From assembly GCA_036872755.1 (NCBI GenBank), contig JAVHNS010000006.1, forward strand, positions 992,001-1,056,000: 64,000 nucleotides of DNA, given 5' to 3'. The notes under the pieces were generated by a model. The model did no database searches. It worked only from the letters and a program-made list of their open reading frames with translations, and was not told where the DNA came from. Position 1 is the stretch's first letter, and each line of letters starts with the position of its first letter. Of this stretch, positions 1-12,026 are shown piece by piece. A program made the translations under genes and the position numbers. The DNA is from Orbilia blumenaviensis (Eukaryota; Ascomycota; Orbiliomycetes; Orbiliales; Orbiliaceae).

Positions 1-1884
1 GGGAAGACATTCAATCTTCACCGTTTCATTCTTTCCCAAGCCCCCATGTTCAGAGAAGCTTTTGAACAGCTTGGCAGCGATATATCTCCTTTCTATTGGG
101 ACGCAATTGATGACTTCGTCGACATGGCTGCCGTTGAACATATCATCAACCGTATGTATGGTAACATGGGAGACAAATACTACGAAGCCAAAAACTTGAT
201 TCCAATAATGGGGGTTTGTCTCCAGTGGGGTCTTGTCAGTTGGTTCCATTCGTATTTGGACCGGTTCATGTCCCGCCTTTCGGCTGAGAATATGACTGAA
301 ATAGTCGACTTTGCTATGGATGAGTTCTATGGAGAGTGGGCAGAGCCACATATCCTTCCAGTGATCAAACATTACATGGCACGCTATGGAACTCATCTCG
401 AACTGAAGACCTGGAGGGCTCTCCCAGTCGACTGGGTCGTCCAAATCCTTTCTTATGATGGATTCATTCTCACCGACGTCCGAGCCGAGGATGTTAGGAA
501 GGAACTTGGATACTGCAAAGTCGTTATGGGTCACGAATATGAGCGCTGGAACTTTGCCCGCAGCATTTACTACGACCGTCTAGGTCTTGATGAAGACGTT
601 CTTCGCCAATTAGAACAGAATCGGGTTTTCCCTGACCATATCACCGCCGAGGTTATTGAGGAGCAACATCCTTTGTTTGAGCTTTTGAATAGCCAAGGGA
701 TGAAATACTGCAACATGAGTCCATTGAATTGGAAACAAGTTCGGAAGGAGCAGCTTCTAGCAACAAGCAGTCTTATTGATCCATCTGTCCTTGCCGAAGG
801 TATCTTCAATGCTGTTCGGCTCCGCAGATGCGTCGAAGATGCACATTTGGACAGTACGAAGCTTAATCTAACCTTTCCGGTTGATCCTAACTATCCAGAT
901 GAAGGAAAAAATTACGAGGTCCCCAATGTCGATCGCTACATATTCCGCCCTCGCCGTGTCGAGCTTCAAAGAGATCCAACGCAATTCCCGAAGATTGAAA
1001 AAGACGGCATCCCAGTCCCCGGGGAGGTCGAGTACCCTCAACTAACCCCTTTCCCTCCAATTCGATTTTCGGTTGAGTTTCAATTCCATCGTGGGATCGG
1101 GGCTATGAAAACCAGTGCACCCCTTCGCGCAGAACCTGTTTTCTACGGTGGAAGTTGGTGGCAGTTTTCTATCCAAAAACTTCACGATGAAGCGGAGCCA
1201 GCGGAAAGAATCAACATGTATATCCGTCGTGTAGGAAAACCTATCCCTCGCCCTGCATCTGCACTCTCTAGTGTGTCAGTTGCCACATTTCCAGACATAA
1301 ACTACGGAGCGCTCACCCGTGAACATTTGGAAGGCCATTACGACGAAAATACTCTCGATAAACTTCTAGAGGGAGAGTCTTCATCTACGGAGTTTTACTA
1401 TGACCAACGTGAAAATGTTTGCGCCTACTTCCGAATCTTTGCCCCATCCCTCATCGCCGGTTACGACCCAGAGAAGTTCATTGTTATCTCTGGGAGCGAG
1501 TTCCCAAAAATGAGAGCCCCAGCTATCACTCGTACTACAATCTTCGAAAGCAAGCCAATGGCCTTTCCATTAGATACTGACGTCATAGTCCCTGGCCGAA
1601 CCCTCGTGCACGAGGTTGAAGAAGCCGAGGAATTGAAAGATTTCATTAATGACTCTCTATACTTCAAAGGCGAATGCGAGAGGATCTTCGAAGGCGGTGC
1701 TATAAATTTACCAAAGCAACGCGAAAGCTATCTTACAACCGTATACCAACGTACTGGTGAGGTTTTTGGTGACTGGGAGAAGGAAGGAAAAGGCGGTCCG
1801 GATCGCAATGTCACTTTGGCCCTAAAGGAGAGGGATGCAGCTTGGTCTAATATGAAGTTCGGAATTGTCATCGGGCTTGTTTGA
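1..1884 (+). CDS. BTB/POZ protein, germ-cell-less-like (5' end outside window)
   Basis: The frame is open from base 1, so the gene starts upstream; 627 residues are visible. The first residues read FNLHRFILSQAPMF, the usual BTB helix/strand pattern (HR..L...SP.F), so only the second half of the BTB fold is present. A helical BACK-like part follows. Around residues 340-400 comes a segment with RFSVEF ... FYGGSWWQFSIQK ... INMYIRRV, which resembles the region after the BTB in fungal germ-cell-less (GCL) homologues, where 'RF.VEF', 'YAGS.W..YIQ' and 'LG.YL.R' recur. Family role: BTB proteins of this kind are thought to act as adaptors for cullin-3 ubiquitin ligases; that role here is inference. 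No intron is needed in the visible part. The BTB call is firm, the GCL call moderate. Confidence 0.8.
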   Translation, partial: GKTFNLHRFILSQAPMFREAFEQLGSDISPFYWDAIDDFVDMAAVEHIINRMYGNMGDKYYEAKNLIPIMGVCLQWGLVSWFHSYLDRFMSRLSAENMTEIVDFAMDEFYGEWAEPHILPVIKHYMARYGTHLELKTWRALPVDWVVQILSYDGFILTDVRAEDVRKELGYCKVVMGHEYERWNFARSIYYDRLGLDEDVLRQLEQNRVFPDHITAEVIEEQHPLFELLNSQGMKYCNMSPLNWKQVRKEQLLATSSLIDPSVLAEGIFNAVRLRRCVEDAHLDSTKLNLTFPVDPNYPDEGKNYEVPNVDRYIFRPRRVELQRDPTQFPKIEKDGIPVPGEVEYPQLTPFPPIRFSVEFQFHRGIGAMKTSAPLRAEPVFYGGSWWQFSIQKLHDEAEPAERINMYIRRVGKPIPRPASALSSVSVATFPDINYGALTREHLEGHYDENTLDKLLEGESSSTEFYYDQRENVCAYFRIFAPSLIAGYDPEKFIVISGSEFPKMRAPAITRTTIFESKPMAFPLDTDVIVPGRTLVHEVEEAEELKDFINDSLYFKGECERIFEGGAINLPKQRESYLTTVYQRTGEVFGDWEKEGKGGPDRNVTLALKERDAAWSNMKFGIVIGLV

Positions 1885-4151
1885 ACTGGTATTATGCGGC
1901 CTCTTTGTTATGCTCTACGGATACTTCGTCCGATCATACAATTTATTTTATTCTCAAGCCTTTCAATTCCAAGTTTACTTTCAATAGAAATCAAATGAGC
2001 CTTTCCGGTTTCATAGAGTTGCTGAAAAGCCTACTGCAGTCAGGCGACATAATGATGTTGACAAAGGGCGAACACGGTAGCGTAATAATAAAGCATGTGG
2101 TCTCAAAATCAATTTTCTTATAACCTGATCAGCTGACTCAATAAAGCTTTCGAAGATCCGGACCCGTTAAAAACAACCGAAAGAAACTCCTAAGACTCTG
2201 CTGTAAAGATAAACCCTTTCAAATTTCTTAATTAACCTTTAATTGTTAATTTTTATATAGAAATAAAAAACATCGGTAATTAGGGCTGGGCCTCCTACTA
2301 ATTTTGACGACTTTGCCGCTGTCTCAGGCTATCTATTTAAAGTAGGCTCATCCATCAAGCAATATAAAAGAGTTGTGAAGTTAATCCTACTACTAGCTAT
2401 ACCTTGCGCATCAATAAGATATACTTTATGCGTGAGTAACATTGTCAAATCTTTTACTGTTTAATAACTAAATTGCTTGGTCGAAGATATTGTTTAAAGT
2501 GTAGTGGTTTGCTTTCACAAAGCTTTTAAATTTTCTTTGTATTAAATTCGTCTTTGATATGGTATATGTAATAAATGTATTAGTGCCAACAAAATGTCAG
2601 TAGGTCTTATACCCTACACTTACCACCAATTCAAGCTTTACAGATAGCTATATATAGCTTAGTATATCATTTTTCATATTCTTCACAAGCAAAAGATATT
2701 GTATTGGAAGCTTTCTAACATGATAAATGATGAACCATAAAAAGACCTTAACATAGAAATCATAAGCATATTGAGAAGAATATACCCTGAAATAATTTGC
2801 CTTAGAGTTTTTCTGATATTGGAGGTTCTTCTCACGTTCAATTGCAAGTGCATCCTAGCAGCTTGTATCTTCAGGCAACATTAGTTTTCAGGCAACATTT
2901 GTTTTTCAAACAGTATTATATTTGTTCAAGCAGGAAGAGACTTTTGGTGCAGAATGACGTAGAGGATTCCACCAAAATGTCTTCATTGGGAAATCCTCTC
3001 TTCAGCCGCGTAATTCTCGATACTCTCCAATGTGTTAAATCTACAAATTACGGATTCAAGTAAGGAAAACAAAAACGCAATTTATATCATATTGACTGCT
3101 TCCCTTGCTGGCATCACTTGGGTCGGCTGGCAGACTCTGCTGGATTTCAGGCACTATTTGATTACCAATCCGCACGCCCAAAATCCGGTTTCAAATATGC
3201 TCGAACCACACTGAGTACCTGATTCGTCAGATTCAAAGTGGCACAAGATCCAACTCGACCCGACCACAACGGCACCCGGAACACGATGACATGTTACCTA
3301 TACTTTGGAAGATTAACAGCCGTTACCCCGCATTGGCCCTCGGGATGCATCCCCGATAATGGTCAACTGCTTATTACCATGAATGCTTCCCTTAATTAAT
3401 GTCATAATATATGGCGCGACAAGCTGCCTCTAATGCTTCTGTCAAGAGAATGGCTTGTTTGAAATCATATCTAAGGATCTTTTGAATGCCTCAATTAGCG
3501 ATGCTTAGGATTCTGTTGGGTATTTGATGGGGTCTAATTTTTTGCACCTGTTGAAGTGATATTTGGGATTAAAATTCTTTGCATTGATGATGTCGCTCTA
3601 TCCTGGATTAGATGCTTATGATGCCAATAAGCGGGCTATTTGTTGCAAAGACTGAAAACCATTCATAGTTCTGACTTAGTAGCTAGTGTATCTGTGCGTA
3701 GCCACTAGTCACTCTACACCCTACCCACACACAAAAAAAAAATAATATGCCTGCGGAAAGAGCCTTTGATGCTGTACTAAGATGAGTAAGTATCGTGATC
3801 GAGGCTACACACCAAGTTATTATAGGGTGCGGGGTGACAGCTTGAACACCTTTATCTTATTATTCTTTTCGAATTCTTAATGAAGCAATAGCTTTCGAAA
3901 ACCAAGAAATTATAATAAAATCCCAGAACAACTCTTCAGCTTGATTAAAGGAGATTTATAGGAGATGAATAGACATTCCTTTATGGTCATCTCTACCTAG
4001 GCCATATTATACAAACTGTTGCAGGTGTTCCCCTAGCACTGATTTATCTCGATTCCCTGCTCATCATCCAAATTCGTATTCTAACAAAGAGCTCAAGATA
4101 ACTTACTAGGAAGCTACTACAGAGGATCTGAATTTTAGCTCATCGGCCATC
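1885..4151. other. Intergenic, AT-rich, no gene seen
   Basis: No long frame and no recognisable protein on either strand. The stretch from about 2160 to 2830 is strongly AT-rich with many TA steps. That would fit a decayed or RIP-mutated sequence, but I see no terminal repeat or transposase remnant. The last few hundred bases must carry the promoter of the helicase gene. Confidence 0.6.
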
Positions 4152-7100
4152 ATGGACTACGGAACTCGGGAACCATCCAATTCGAGGAGAAATTTACTCC
4201 ACAGTTTGATACTATCCGGGGACCCTCCAACAGCCAATGAAGTTCAGAACCTATACGAAACGCTTATTAAAGATGAAAAGCCAATCAAAGCACTACTTGA
4301 AAGGTCTTCGGAGAATCACCATTTCCGAGCAGCTTTTGTCGCTAACCCGGACGAGATGTTACCAAAGCTTTCCGATTTTCTGAGAGGCATAAAGTCTATC
4401 GCCCCTCACAAGAGTACTCAATCTGCCGGAATGAAGAAATTCGCCACCGAAGCCATCCGGATACCAGACGCTTTTACGAGGCATATTGTACTAGCCCTCG
4501 TCAACGAAGCCCCTGGAGCTTTCGATATTGGTTCTTCTGGATACCGCGACTTCATTCTTTCGGTTCTCGAGATATACACTTTCCTCGCCCCATTCGCTAT
4601 GGTATCGCTTGGTGCTTTGCGGGACCTCGTCTCTCGAGTCTTGGAAGTGCCTCGTGAGATCCGCATCATCGAAAAGATCGTATCTGAGGCAACAGGCGCA
4701 GCCCTTCTCAAAGAACTCCTGGGAAACAACTCCTTAATCCAGAGAGTTTTTACGGACACCAGCTTGCGTCTCTTCGGCGATAGATTGGCGAAGTTGATCA
4801 CGAGTTGCATCGCCTCCCATGGATCTGACATCGAGGACTTGGTATCGGGGTTTGAGAACATACAGGCAATTCAAAACAATATCGAACAACAGATTCTCAA
4901 AATAGAATCAGAAAAACAGATCACCGTAATTGGAAGAATTCCAATTCGTCTTAGCGAAGCAGAAAAGGAGTTTCTGGATCTCGCAGGGGTTCCGATCCCG
5001 TACAACATCACTAGCGCCAAAAATACCATTGAATCCTTGCAAGGTCGATACAGGGGCGAAATTCCCTTGATGCTCTCCAGTTTTCCGTGCTCGACATGTA
5101 AAGCACGACTCCTCGGTGTTATCAAGACCCGCCTCAATTATACGCAAGGCATCGAGTATAGGTACGATTTTGCTGATATAAATGCGCCGTTAGGCGTATT
5201 TCCGATGTATTTATCCGATACAGCAATGAGAGATTTGAAGAGTTCTCGGGTGGATGGAAATCTATCTAAGATACTTGAAACTTTGCAGAAGTTAGCAGAC
5301 GGCATGTGGGAGTCCGACACAGAATTATCAGTTTCAAGCGACAAATCACGGGCAAGGTTCCAGCCGGTATTTCATGCTGCGCGGTGGTGCCCCGATGGCT
5401 ATATTCTCTGGGAGAGAGGAATAGGAAGGTTTGAAGAAAATTCCGAAGAATGGATACAAATTGTGAAGGTCATTCGTGTAGGATCGCAGACTGAGATCAA
5501 GACTGCGATTTCCGCGGCTCGCAAAGTACAACGCGCTTACAGCAAAGAGTATAGAAGGGCTGCTGCTATCAGCCTTCAGAATCCAGCTCGTCCGGGAACT
5601 CTAATGCCAAGAAGCTTCATCGGGAAAGATGCGATTATGTTTGAAGTAAATAATGTGACCGTATTCGGGTCATCTTCGTCGAGAAAACTAACACCTAGTG
5701 ATGCACTAATCCTCCACAACATTTTCTGCACGGGTAATTCAATGCACAGGGTTTCAAATGGTTGCCGAATTTTAGAAGGCTAACTTTTAAATTTTTTTAG
5801 GCAAACAGTATTCACTTACCAAGAGAGTAGCCGAGATGATACTACAAGGCGGTCACCAAGCGGAAGTCCCCTTTGTGGTATCTTCTGAGGAGGAATCCAT
5901 TATCAACTACTCTGATTCGTCTGTCTGTATCCTTGGGCGAAGTGGAACAGTAAATAATTAAAACCGGTTTTCCTGCTATTCTTTGGTCCTGAAACTAATA
6001 TCAGTTGCTATCTAGGGGAAAACAACCTGTCTTGTCTTCAGATTACTAGCAAGCTTCATACGCGACCGATTGACGAACCGCGATAAAGAGGTCCGGCAAA
6101 TCTTCCTCACTCGATCTCCTGTTCTAGCCGAGAAGATTCGACAATATGTAAGCAAGCTTATCAACAGCTATTGTATGAAATTTGAAATAGAAGATGATAT
6201 CGCCGAAGACGACGACCCTGGCCCAATTATGGAGGATGATGAAAGGACTACGACTGGCTTACTTGATATTGACGACAAAAGTTGGCCGATGGTCTGCACA
6301 TTTGATTCTTTTGCTACGATGCTGGAACGAAGTCTACGGTAGTTTCCCCTTCCGATAGTAGACTACTCCGACGAATACTAAGATAAATAGACTTGCTCAA
6401 CGAAATATATTTTCCTCCGATTCAGAGACCTCAAGCGTGGATATCTCAAATCGACGGGTTGACTTTGGGAAGTTCAAACGATCGTATTGGCCAAGCCTTC
6501 CGGCAACGAAAGGCCTATCTGTCGACGGCGTTTTTTCGGAAATCAGTGGTTCGTATCAATCCGGACAATAGTTTCTTGAAACATGCTCTCAGTTAATAGA
6601 AAATTCAACGTATAGGTGTTATTAAATCAAGCTCTTCAGCGTCCTCATACCAGCCGTTGTCGGAGCAACAGTATCAAGAACTCTCTTATAGAGTTGCCCC
6701 AAACTTTCGCCCAGGCCCAGAACGAGAGGCTGTTTATGAAGTGTATAAAGCCTACGAAAAGAGAAAAACACTGCTCTGCGAATGGGACGACTTGGATAGA
6801 ATCATTGAGCTACATAGATTATTGGCGCGCGACAAAAAGATTTCCTCCAGACTTCGATCCCAAATCACAGAAGTTTTCGTTGACGAAGTACAAGATCAGA
6901 GGCTCCCGGAAATTGAGCTGCTGCTAGACCTAGTCAATGACATTAAATCGTTTGCATTCGGTATGTATCGAACACCCTAAGCCTACACACAACTAACTTG
7001 AGCATAGCTGGTGATACGGCGCAATGTATATCGAGGGACTCATGCTTCCGTTTCCAAGACTTAAAGAACCTATTCTGGCAGAAATATGAAAGGTTTGGTA

Positions 7101-10100
7101 TTCTAGCAAGGCAGAAGAATTTGGCAAAGCTGAATCTTTTTACGTTAAGCAAGAATTATCGCACCCACAACGGCAGTAGGACACAGCCTCTAGATTGAAA
7201 AGCAGATTTTCCGCATATTTGCTAATACTAGTGATAGTCCTAAAACTAGCCGCCAAAATCGTTGATTTACTCTCCTCCACATTTCCGTATGCCATCGACA
7301 AGTGCTCTCCAGAACTTGGCGATTTTGATGGACCTTCACCTATTGTCTTCAGCGGGTTTTCGTCAGAAGATTTTGTAAAATTTGTCCTTCGAGATGGAGA
7401 GGAAGAAAGCACAACCATAATCTCAGAATTCGGTGCGGAACAAGTGTTGATAGTTCGAGACGAAGAAGCAAAATATCTCTTACCAGAGGTGATAAGAGAC
7501 AAGCTTCTGATTCTAACAATACTGGAATCTAAAGGCATGGAATTTCAAGACGTGTTTCTGTTCGACTTTTTCAGTGGCTCTTCTTGCCAGTCCGCATTTA
7601 GGGCCCTAGCCAGATCTCAGGTGACTGGTTCACACCTCGACGATACCAAATACCCTGAATTATGTATTGAGCTCAAGGTACTTCTACCAAACCCTAAGCC
7701 GATTTCATGGGAAAGGATTTAATACTCTACAAACTCATTCATAGAATCTATATGTGGCTGTCACGCGCTCCCGAGAAAGGCTTTATATACTTGAGAGTAG
7801 CGGTAGTGCTGTTCAGCCGATGCATGATATGTGGGGCCTGGACACCGAAAATGCGATTATCGACATTTCATCGCCAGGCGATTCTACCGTAAGTATCCCT
7901 AGGTTCCTAAATGAGCTCTTGTCCAGAACTGATATATATTCCGTAAGCGTGAAACTCTTCTTGGCGAAATCAAACTTAAGGAGTCAGATCCAGAGGAATG
8001 GGCGCAGAAGGGAAACGAATTCTTTAATCAACGGATGTACGAGCAGGTAGGGAGTTAGGCCCACTCGATATTGTTACCATAGGGTTAATTAGTTAACGAA
8101 TCGATGGTTTGGCAGGCGATGTATTGCTACCGTAAGGCAGGGAAGCCGAAACTTGTAGATGTCTGTCAGGCCTTTATCTTTGAACGAAATGGCCGTGATA
8201 TTATCTCCGATCCGAACTCCTGGGGGCTTGCGCGAGGGTACTATCTAGAGGCTGCTAAATTATTTCGTAGATGCGAATGGGAAAATAGGGCAGTGAAATG
8301 TTATGAGAGTATTAAAGAGTACCTAACGGCTGCCAGTAAGTGATACAATTACTGACGGTTACATATTACCCCCGAGGCTAATTCTATCAAGAGCTCTGCG
8401 AAGAGTTATCAAGGATCCCGGAAAAAGCCCACGAGAACTATGCCCTACGTGCGGCTGATTTCTTTATGGAAGCGGGGGAAATACCGAGGGCGATTCCGTT
8501 TTACAAGCAATTGGGCCTCCACGAACGTGTGGTATCGGCGTATCGGAAGGATAATAATGTGAAGGATCTAATTAGTTATCTAAAACAGTATGAACTTTCT
8601 TGAACAAGACGCTACCTAAAGACTTGTTATTGATGCAAGCTTCCATCGTTTTAGGTATCGGACCGTCATCGGGGAAAATTTATACAATAAGAATGCGCGA
8701 ATTATCGCCTTGACAATCTTATCCTCCCAGGACATCAGCAATGATCTCAAGAAACCGGCGATTTCACTATTAAGCGACCAGGAGCAAGAGGATCTCTATA
8801 ACCAGTTCAAATTCTATCAAGAATTACAAAAATTGTTAATATCCCAAGGCCGGCTTGAGGACGCAATCAAGCTCAGCTATTGTGAAGGTTACTGGGGTGA
8901 CCTTAGAGATCTACTGAAACAAGAGGAATCAAACCCAAGCTTTGATCGAGAGCTACTAACGGCAAAGGGGGAGCAATTCGCTGAGCGGATTCTATTTTAC
9001 GAACTTTCGACTTCACTAGTCGCTTTGGTCCAAAGGGGTAAGACAGAGACCTCGGAAAAGGGAGTGACGGTCCAAAACTTTTCATCATATCCCAGAGTAT
9101 CAAAGCTGTTTCATGATAGTGCGAAGTCACTGAATGAAACAATATTTAGTGAAACAGATTGCAAGTTGAAAAACTCCTACGACGTTCTGTCGGAGTCATT
9201 GATGCTTGCGGATCTATTGGTACGGCCCAACTGGATAAACACGCCCCCATTTTAAGCGTTACTTGGGACTCTTTTGACATCATCTCTTTTATATCTAGAT
9301 CCTACAGCTTTTCGATTCGGGGGAGGAGAAACTAGCCTCGTGGATCCAGGCCGCCCAAGGCCTGATGGACGGCGTACTCATACGTTCTATAAAGCGCCTT
9401 CTAGATCTTTATAGGACCCGAGTTTTGACCAATGTTAAGATTCTAGAGCTGTTTTTCCAAGTGATTCAAATTGATAACTCTGGCGAATACAATGTCGTCA
9501 AGTCATCGCCTATATATGACGGCAATAGCGATGGGGGACAGCAGATAACGAGCGACGAGTTTCTAGAGCGTATCATTGGCCTTTTTCGACGACGGATAGC
9601 CAAAGCATTCTCTTGGTATGCGGACCGACGAGAAAAAGAGTATATAAAAGCGTCAGCTTGTCGCTATTTTTTATTTCGAGGTTGGTCTAAGTCTAGTTCG
9701 ACTTTTCTCGCAGTTAATGACTAAATTATGACGGGTTGGCTTCTTAAGGCTACTGCAGGGATACCAATGGCTGCCGGTTTGGGCAACATAAGAGAGAAAT
9801 ACATACCGATGAAATGATGAACCTTTTGCAAGTACGTATAATCGAATACGCCTTTTTAAGCAGTTAGTTAACACTGACACAATATCTTGTAGATGGCATG
9901 GTCGATGTCGTTATTGACTTCATATTGTAGTTTTGTTGACCGTAACGGCGCTTTTGGCGGAACATGGTGTTGTGAACCAGGCTCAGCCAAACGCATTTGG
10001 ATGAGCGGAATCCTACCATTCGAGACCATCAAGTCCCACGGTAATTATGCGAGTCTAAGTATTATATAATGTAAGAAGTTGACTAAAAGTGTCTGGAAGG

Positions 10101-12026
10101 GCATCGATGGTATACGCGAGTTTTCGATAGTATCATGGTCGTTTCTGACCTATTACAGAACCCGTCCGCCGGGCGATTCCTTGCTGAAAAGAGGTTGACC
10201 GCCCTTTCACTACGGCAGAATGCCAACTCTAGCTTTATAGGGGAAGATTTTATGATTCTTGGATGTCTCGACAACTTCGCCTGGCGGCTAAGGGGTGTAA
10301 TGCGCAGTATGACCGAACCAGACTTTTGGAAGATGCTTGATGCTTGGGAAAGAATGGCGGCCTTGAGGGCACCTCGTAAGTCCTTCTCTTTTGCAATATG
10401 GAATATTTCACCGCTAAGGTAGATGGCACTCAAAAGGTGGCTTCGCAACAAGGCTCTGGTGGGGTTATACCCGTAAGATAGAACAATGGGGTCAATGGGC
10501 AATGCGGACGCTTCATGAAGTAGAATTTTGTCTATCAAACCCTCCTCAAATACAATACGCTGTAAGTTTTCTAATATTCCTATAGAACTGCATGTGGCGG
10601 CTACTGAGAAAAGATACGCTGTAGCTGCGGTCTTTTAATCAGACATTTCGAGCGAGCTTGTTTCAATTATCGAGATCCAATGGTCTCGCAAACCAGTCGC
10701 AAGGGTTCAACGAAATTCACCATCTTCTAAATAGGCTAGACCGTGTCATGGCAGTTGCCGTAAGTTTTCCTCTTCACAGGGGTCTAAAGCGTCGCTAAAT
10801 ACTGTAAAGGTATACTTCTCATCCTATGATGACCTAGTTCTGAAAAAATCACAAATCGAATTCTTGCGGGAGAATGGGGCTCTAAGACTAGACCGGAGAA
10901 ATGAGCGTAGCGAGGCTGCAGCCGAAGTTTTGAACGGGATGGTTGACATATATAACCTAATCTCGCAAACCATGGTCCAATCGGCAAGAGATGCATGGTA
11001 TAAACAGGCTATGTACCGCAGAATCGAAAAGAGCGCCGTGCTTGCGATTTTGAACTCGAGGATTCCTTACACCTACCCTACCATAGGTCGGAAGCAATTT
11101 ATCGAGGTATGTCTCATCGGTGGATATGCAGACCATGCGCACTAAACTAACAGATGCAGGGTTTTTTCCAACGGGCCCGCGGTTATAACTTCTGGATCGT
11201 GCACCAAGGTGCACCTAATCCTCAGGCAGCCCAGGGCGTACCTGACCGTATAGACAAATTCCCCGCCTGGATGATAGCAAACATCGACCTTATCCAAAAT
11301 AAAGCAGACCCTATAGTATTTAGCCATCTTTACGAAAAACCACAAGGCGAGAATACGTTCCGTGGATTCCCAGTAACCACTGTTCCATTTTCATTGGCAA
11401 AAGCCACGGAAACTCCTTCACAAAGTGAAGAGATAAGCGAAGGCCAAACGATCGATACGAGCGACAATATTGATGCTGAAGAGTCAAAAAGGCCTTTGGC
11501 AAATGAATATTCACTGACCAGTATTAAGGCCGCGGTGATAATTCAAAAGAACTGGCGTATCTGTGGTAACATTATACGCAATAAGCGTTACCTGGACCAA
11601 GACCCGGTACACAGACGAATAACTCAGATCTTGAAATCGTTATGTTTGCTGCCGGAATTAAACAATGACATGTTCAGGAAATGTTTCAGGCCAGTTGGAT
11701 TTGTTCTCTTGGACTCGATTCAGAAGATAAAGCTCGAACTCGACGCCATGAGAGCGAGACTAGGATATTTCGGCAAAAAGATGGGGTCCATGGAAGCCAT
11801 GGAAAGGGTTCTGAGTGGGGATGAACTCGTTCGTGGTTACAAAGATAAAATAAGGGCTATTGAGAAGTCGGTTGAGCCGTCATCTTTGGCATCGATTGCG
11901 GGCGCAGAGTCAATCATAGCAGAGATTGTGGCGATTATACGAAAAACCCAGGGGCTGCAAGAGAATGTTTCCTCAAGTACATCGGACCTAAATTCTTGGA
12001 TTGAGAGTTGTGCCCGACATCCTTAA
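4152..12026 (+). CDS. TRANK1-like UvrD/SF1 helicase, 20 exons
   Basis: Proposed exons: 4152-5733, 5801-5949, 6016-6338, 6391-6548, 6616-6960, 7008-7175, 7238-7677, 7745-7888, 7948-8046, 8116-8335, 8392-8587, 8655-9219, 9299-9680, 9749-9831, 9893-10048, 10090-10375, 10419-10561, 10643-10759, 10810-11106, 11160-12026, giving about 2,239 residues. All SF1A helicase motifs are present and intact: Walker A GRSGTGKTT (~573, split by intron 2), DEVQD (~827), GDTAQ (~854), SKNYRTHNG (~900), KGMEFQD (~1008), VAVTRSRERL (~1060). TPR-like helical repeats follow. Then comes a C-x8-C-x5-C-x4-H finger (~1580-1602, split by an intron) and an IQ-like site AAVIIQKNW (~2075). Fungal proteins of this layout are relatives of animal TRANK1, whose function is poorly known; an ATP-driven nucleic-acid role is inference. 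The junction between exons 15 and 16 is uncertain: it needs a GC-AG intron of 41 nt, otherwise the frame breaks. Confidence 0.85.

Noticed and set aside
2160..2830. AT-rich block considered as a transposon remnant or centromere-like sequence
   Set aside because: No inverted or direct terminal repeats or transposase traces; AT-rich DNA alone is common between fungal genes.
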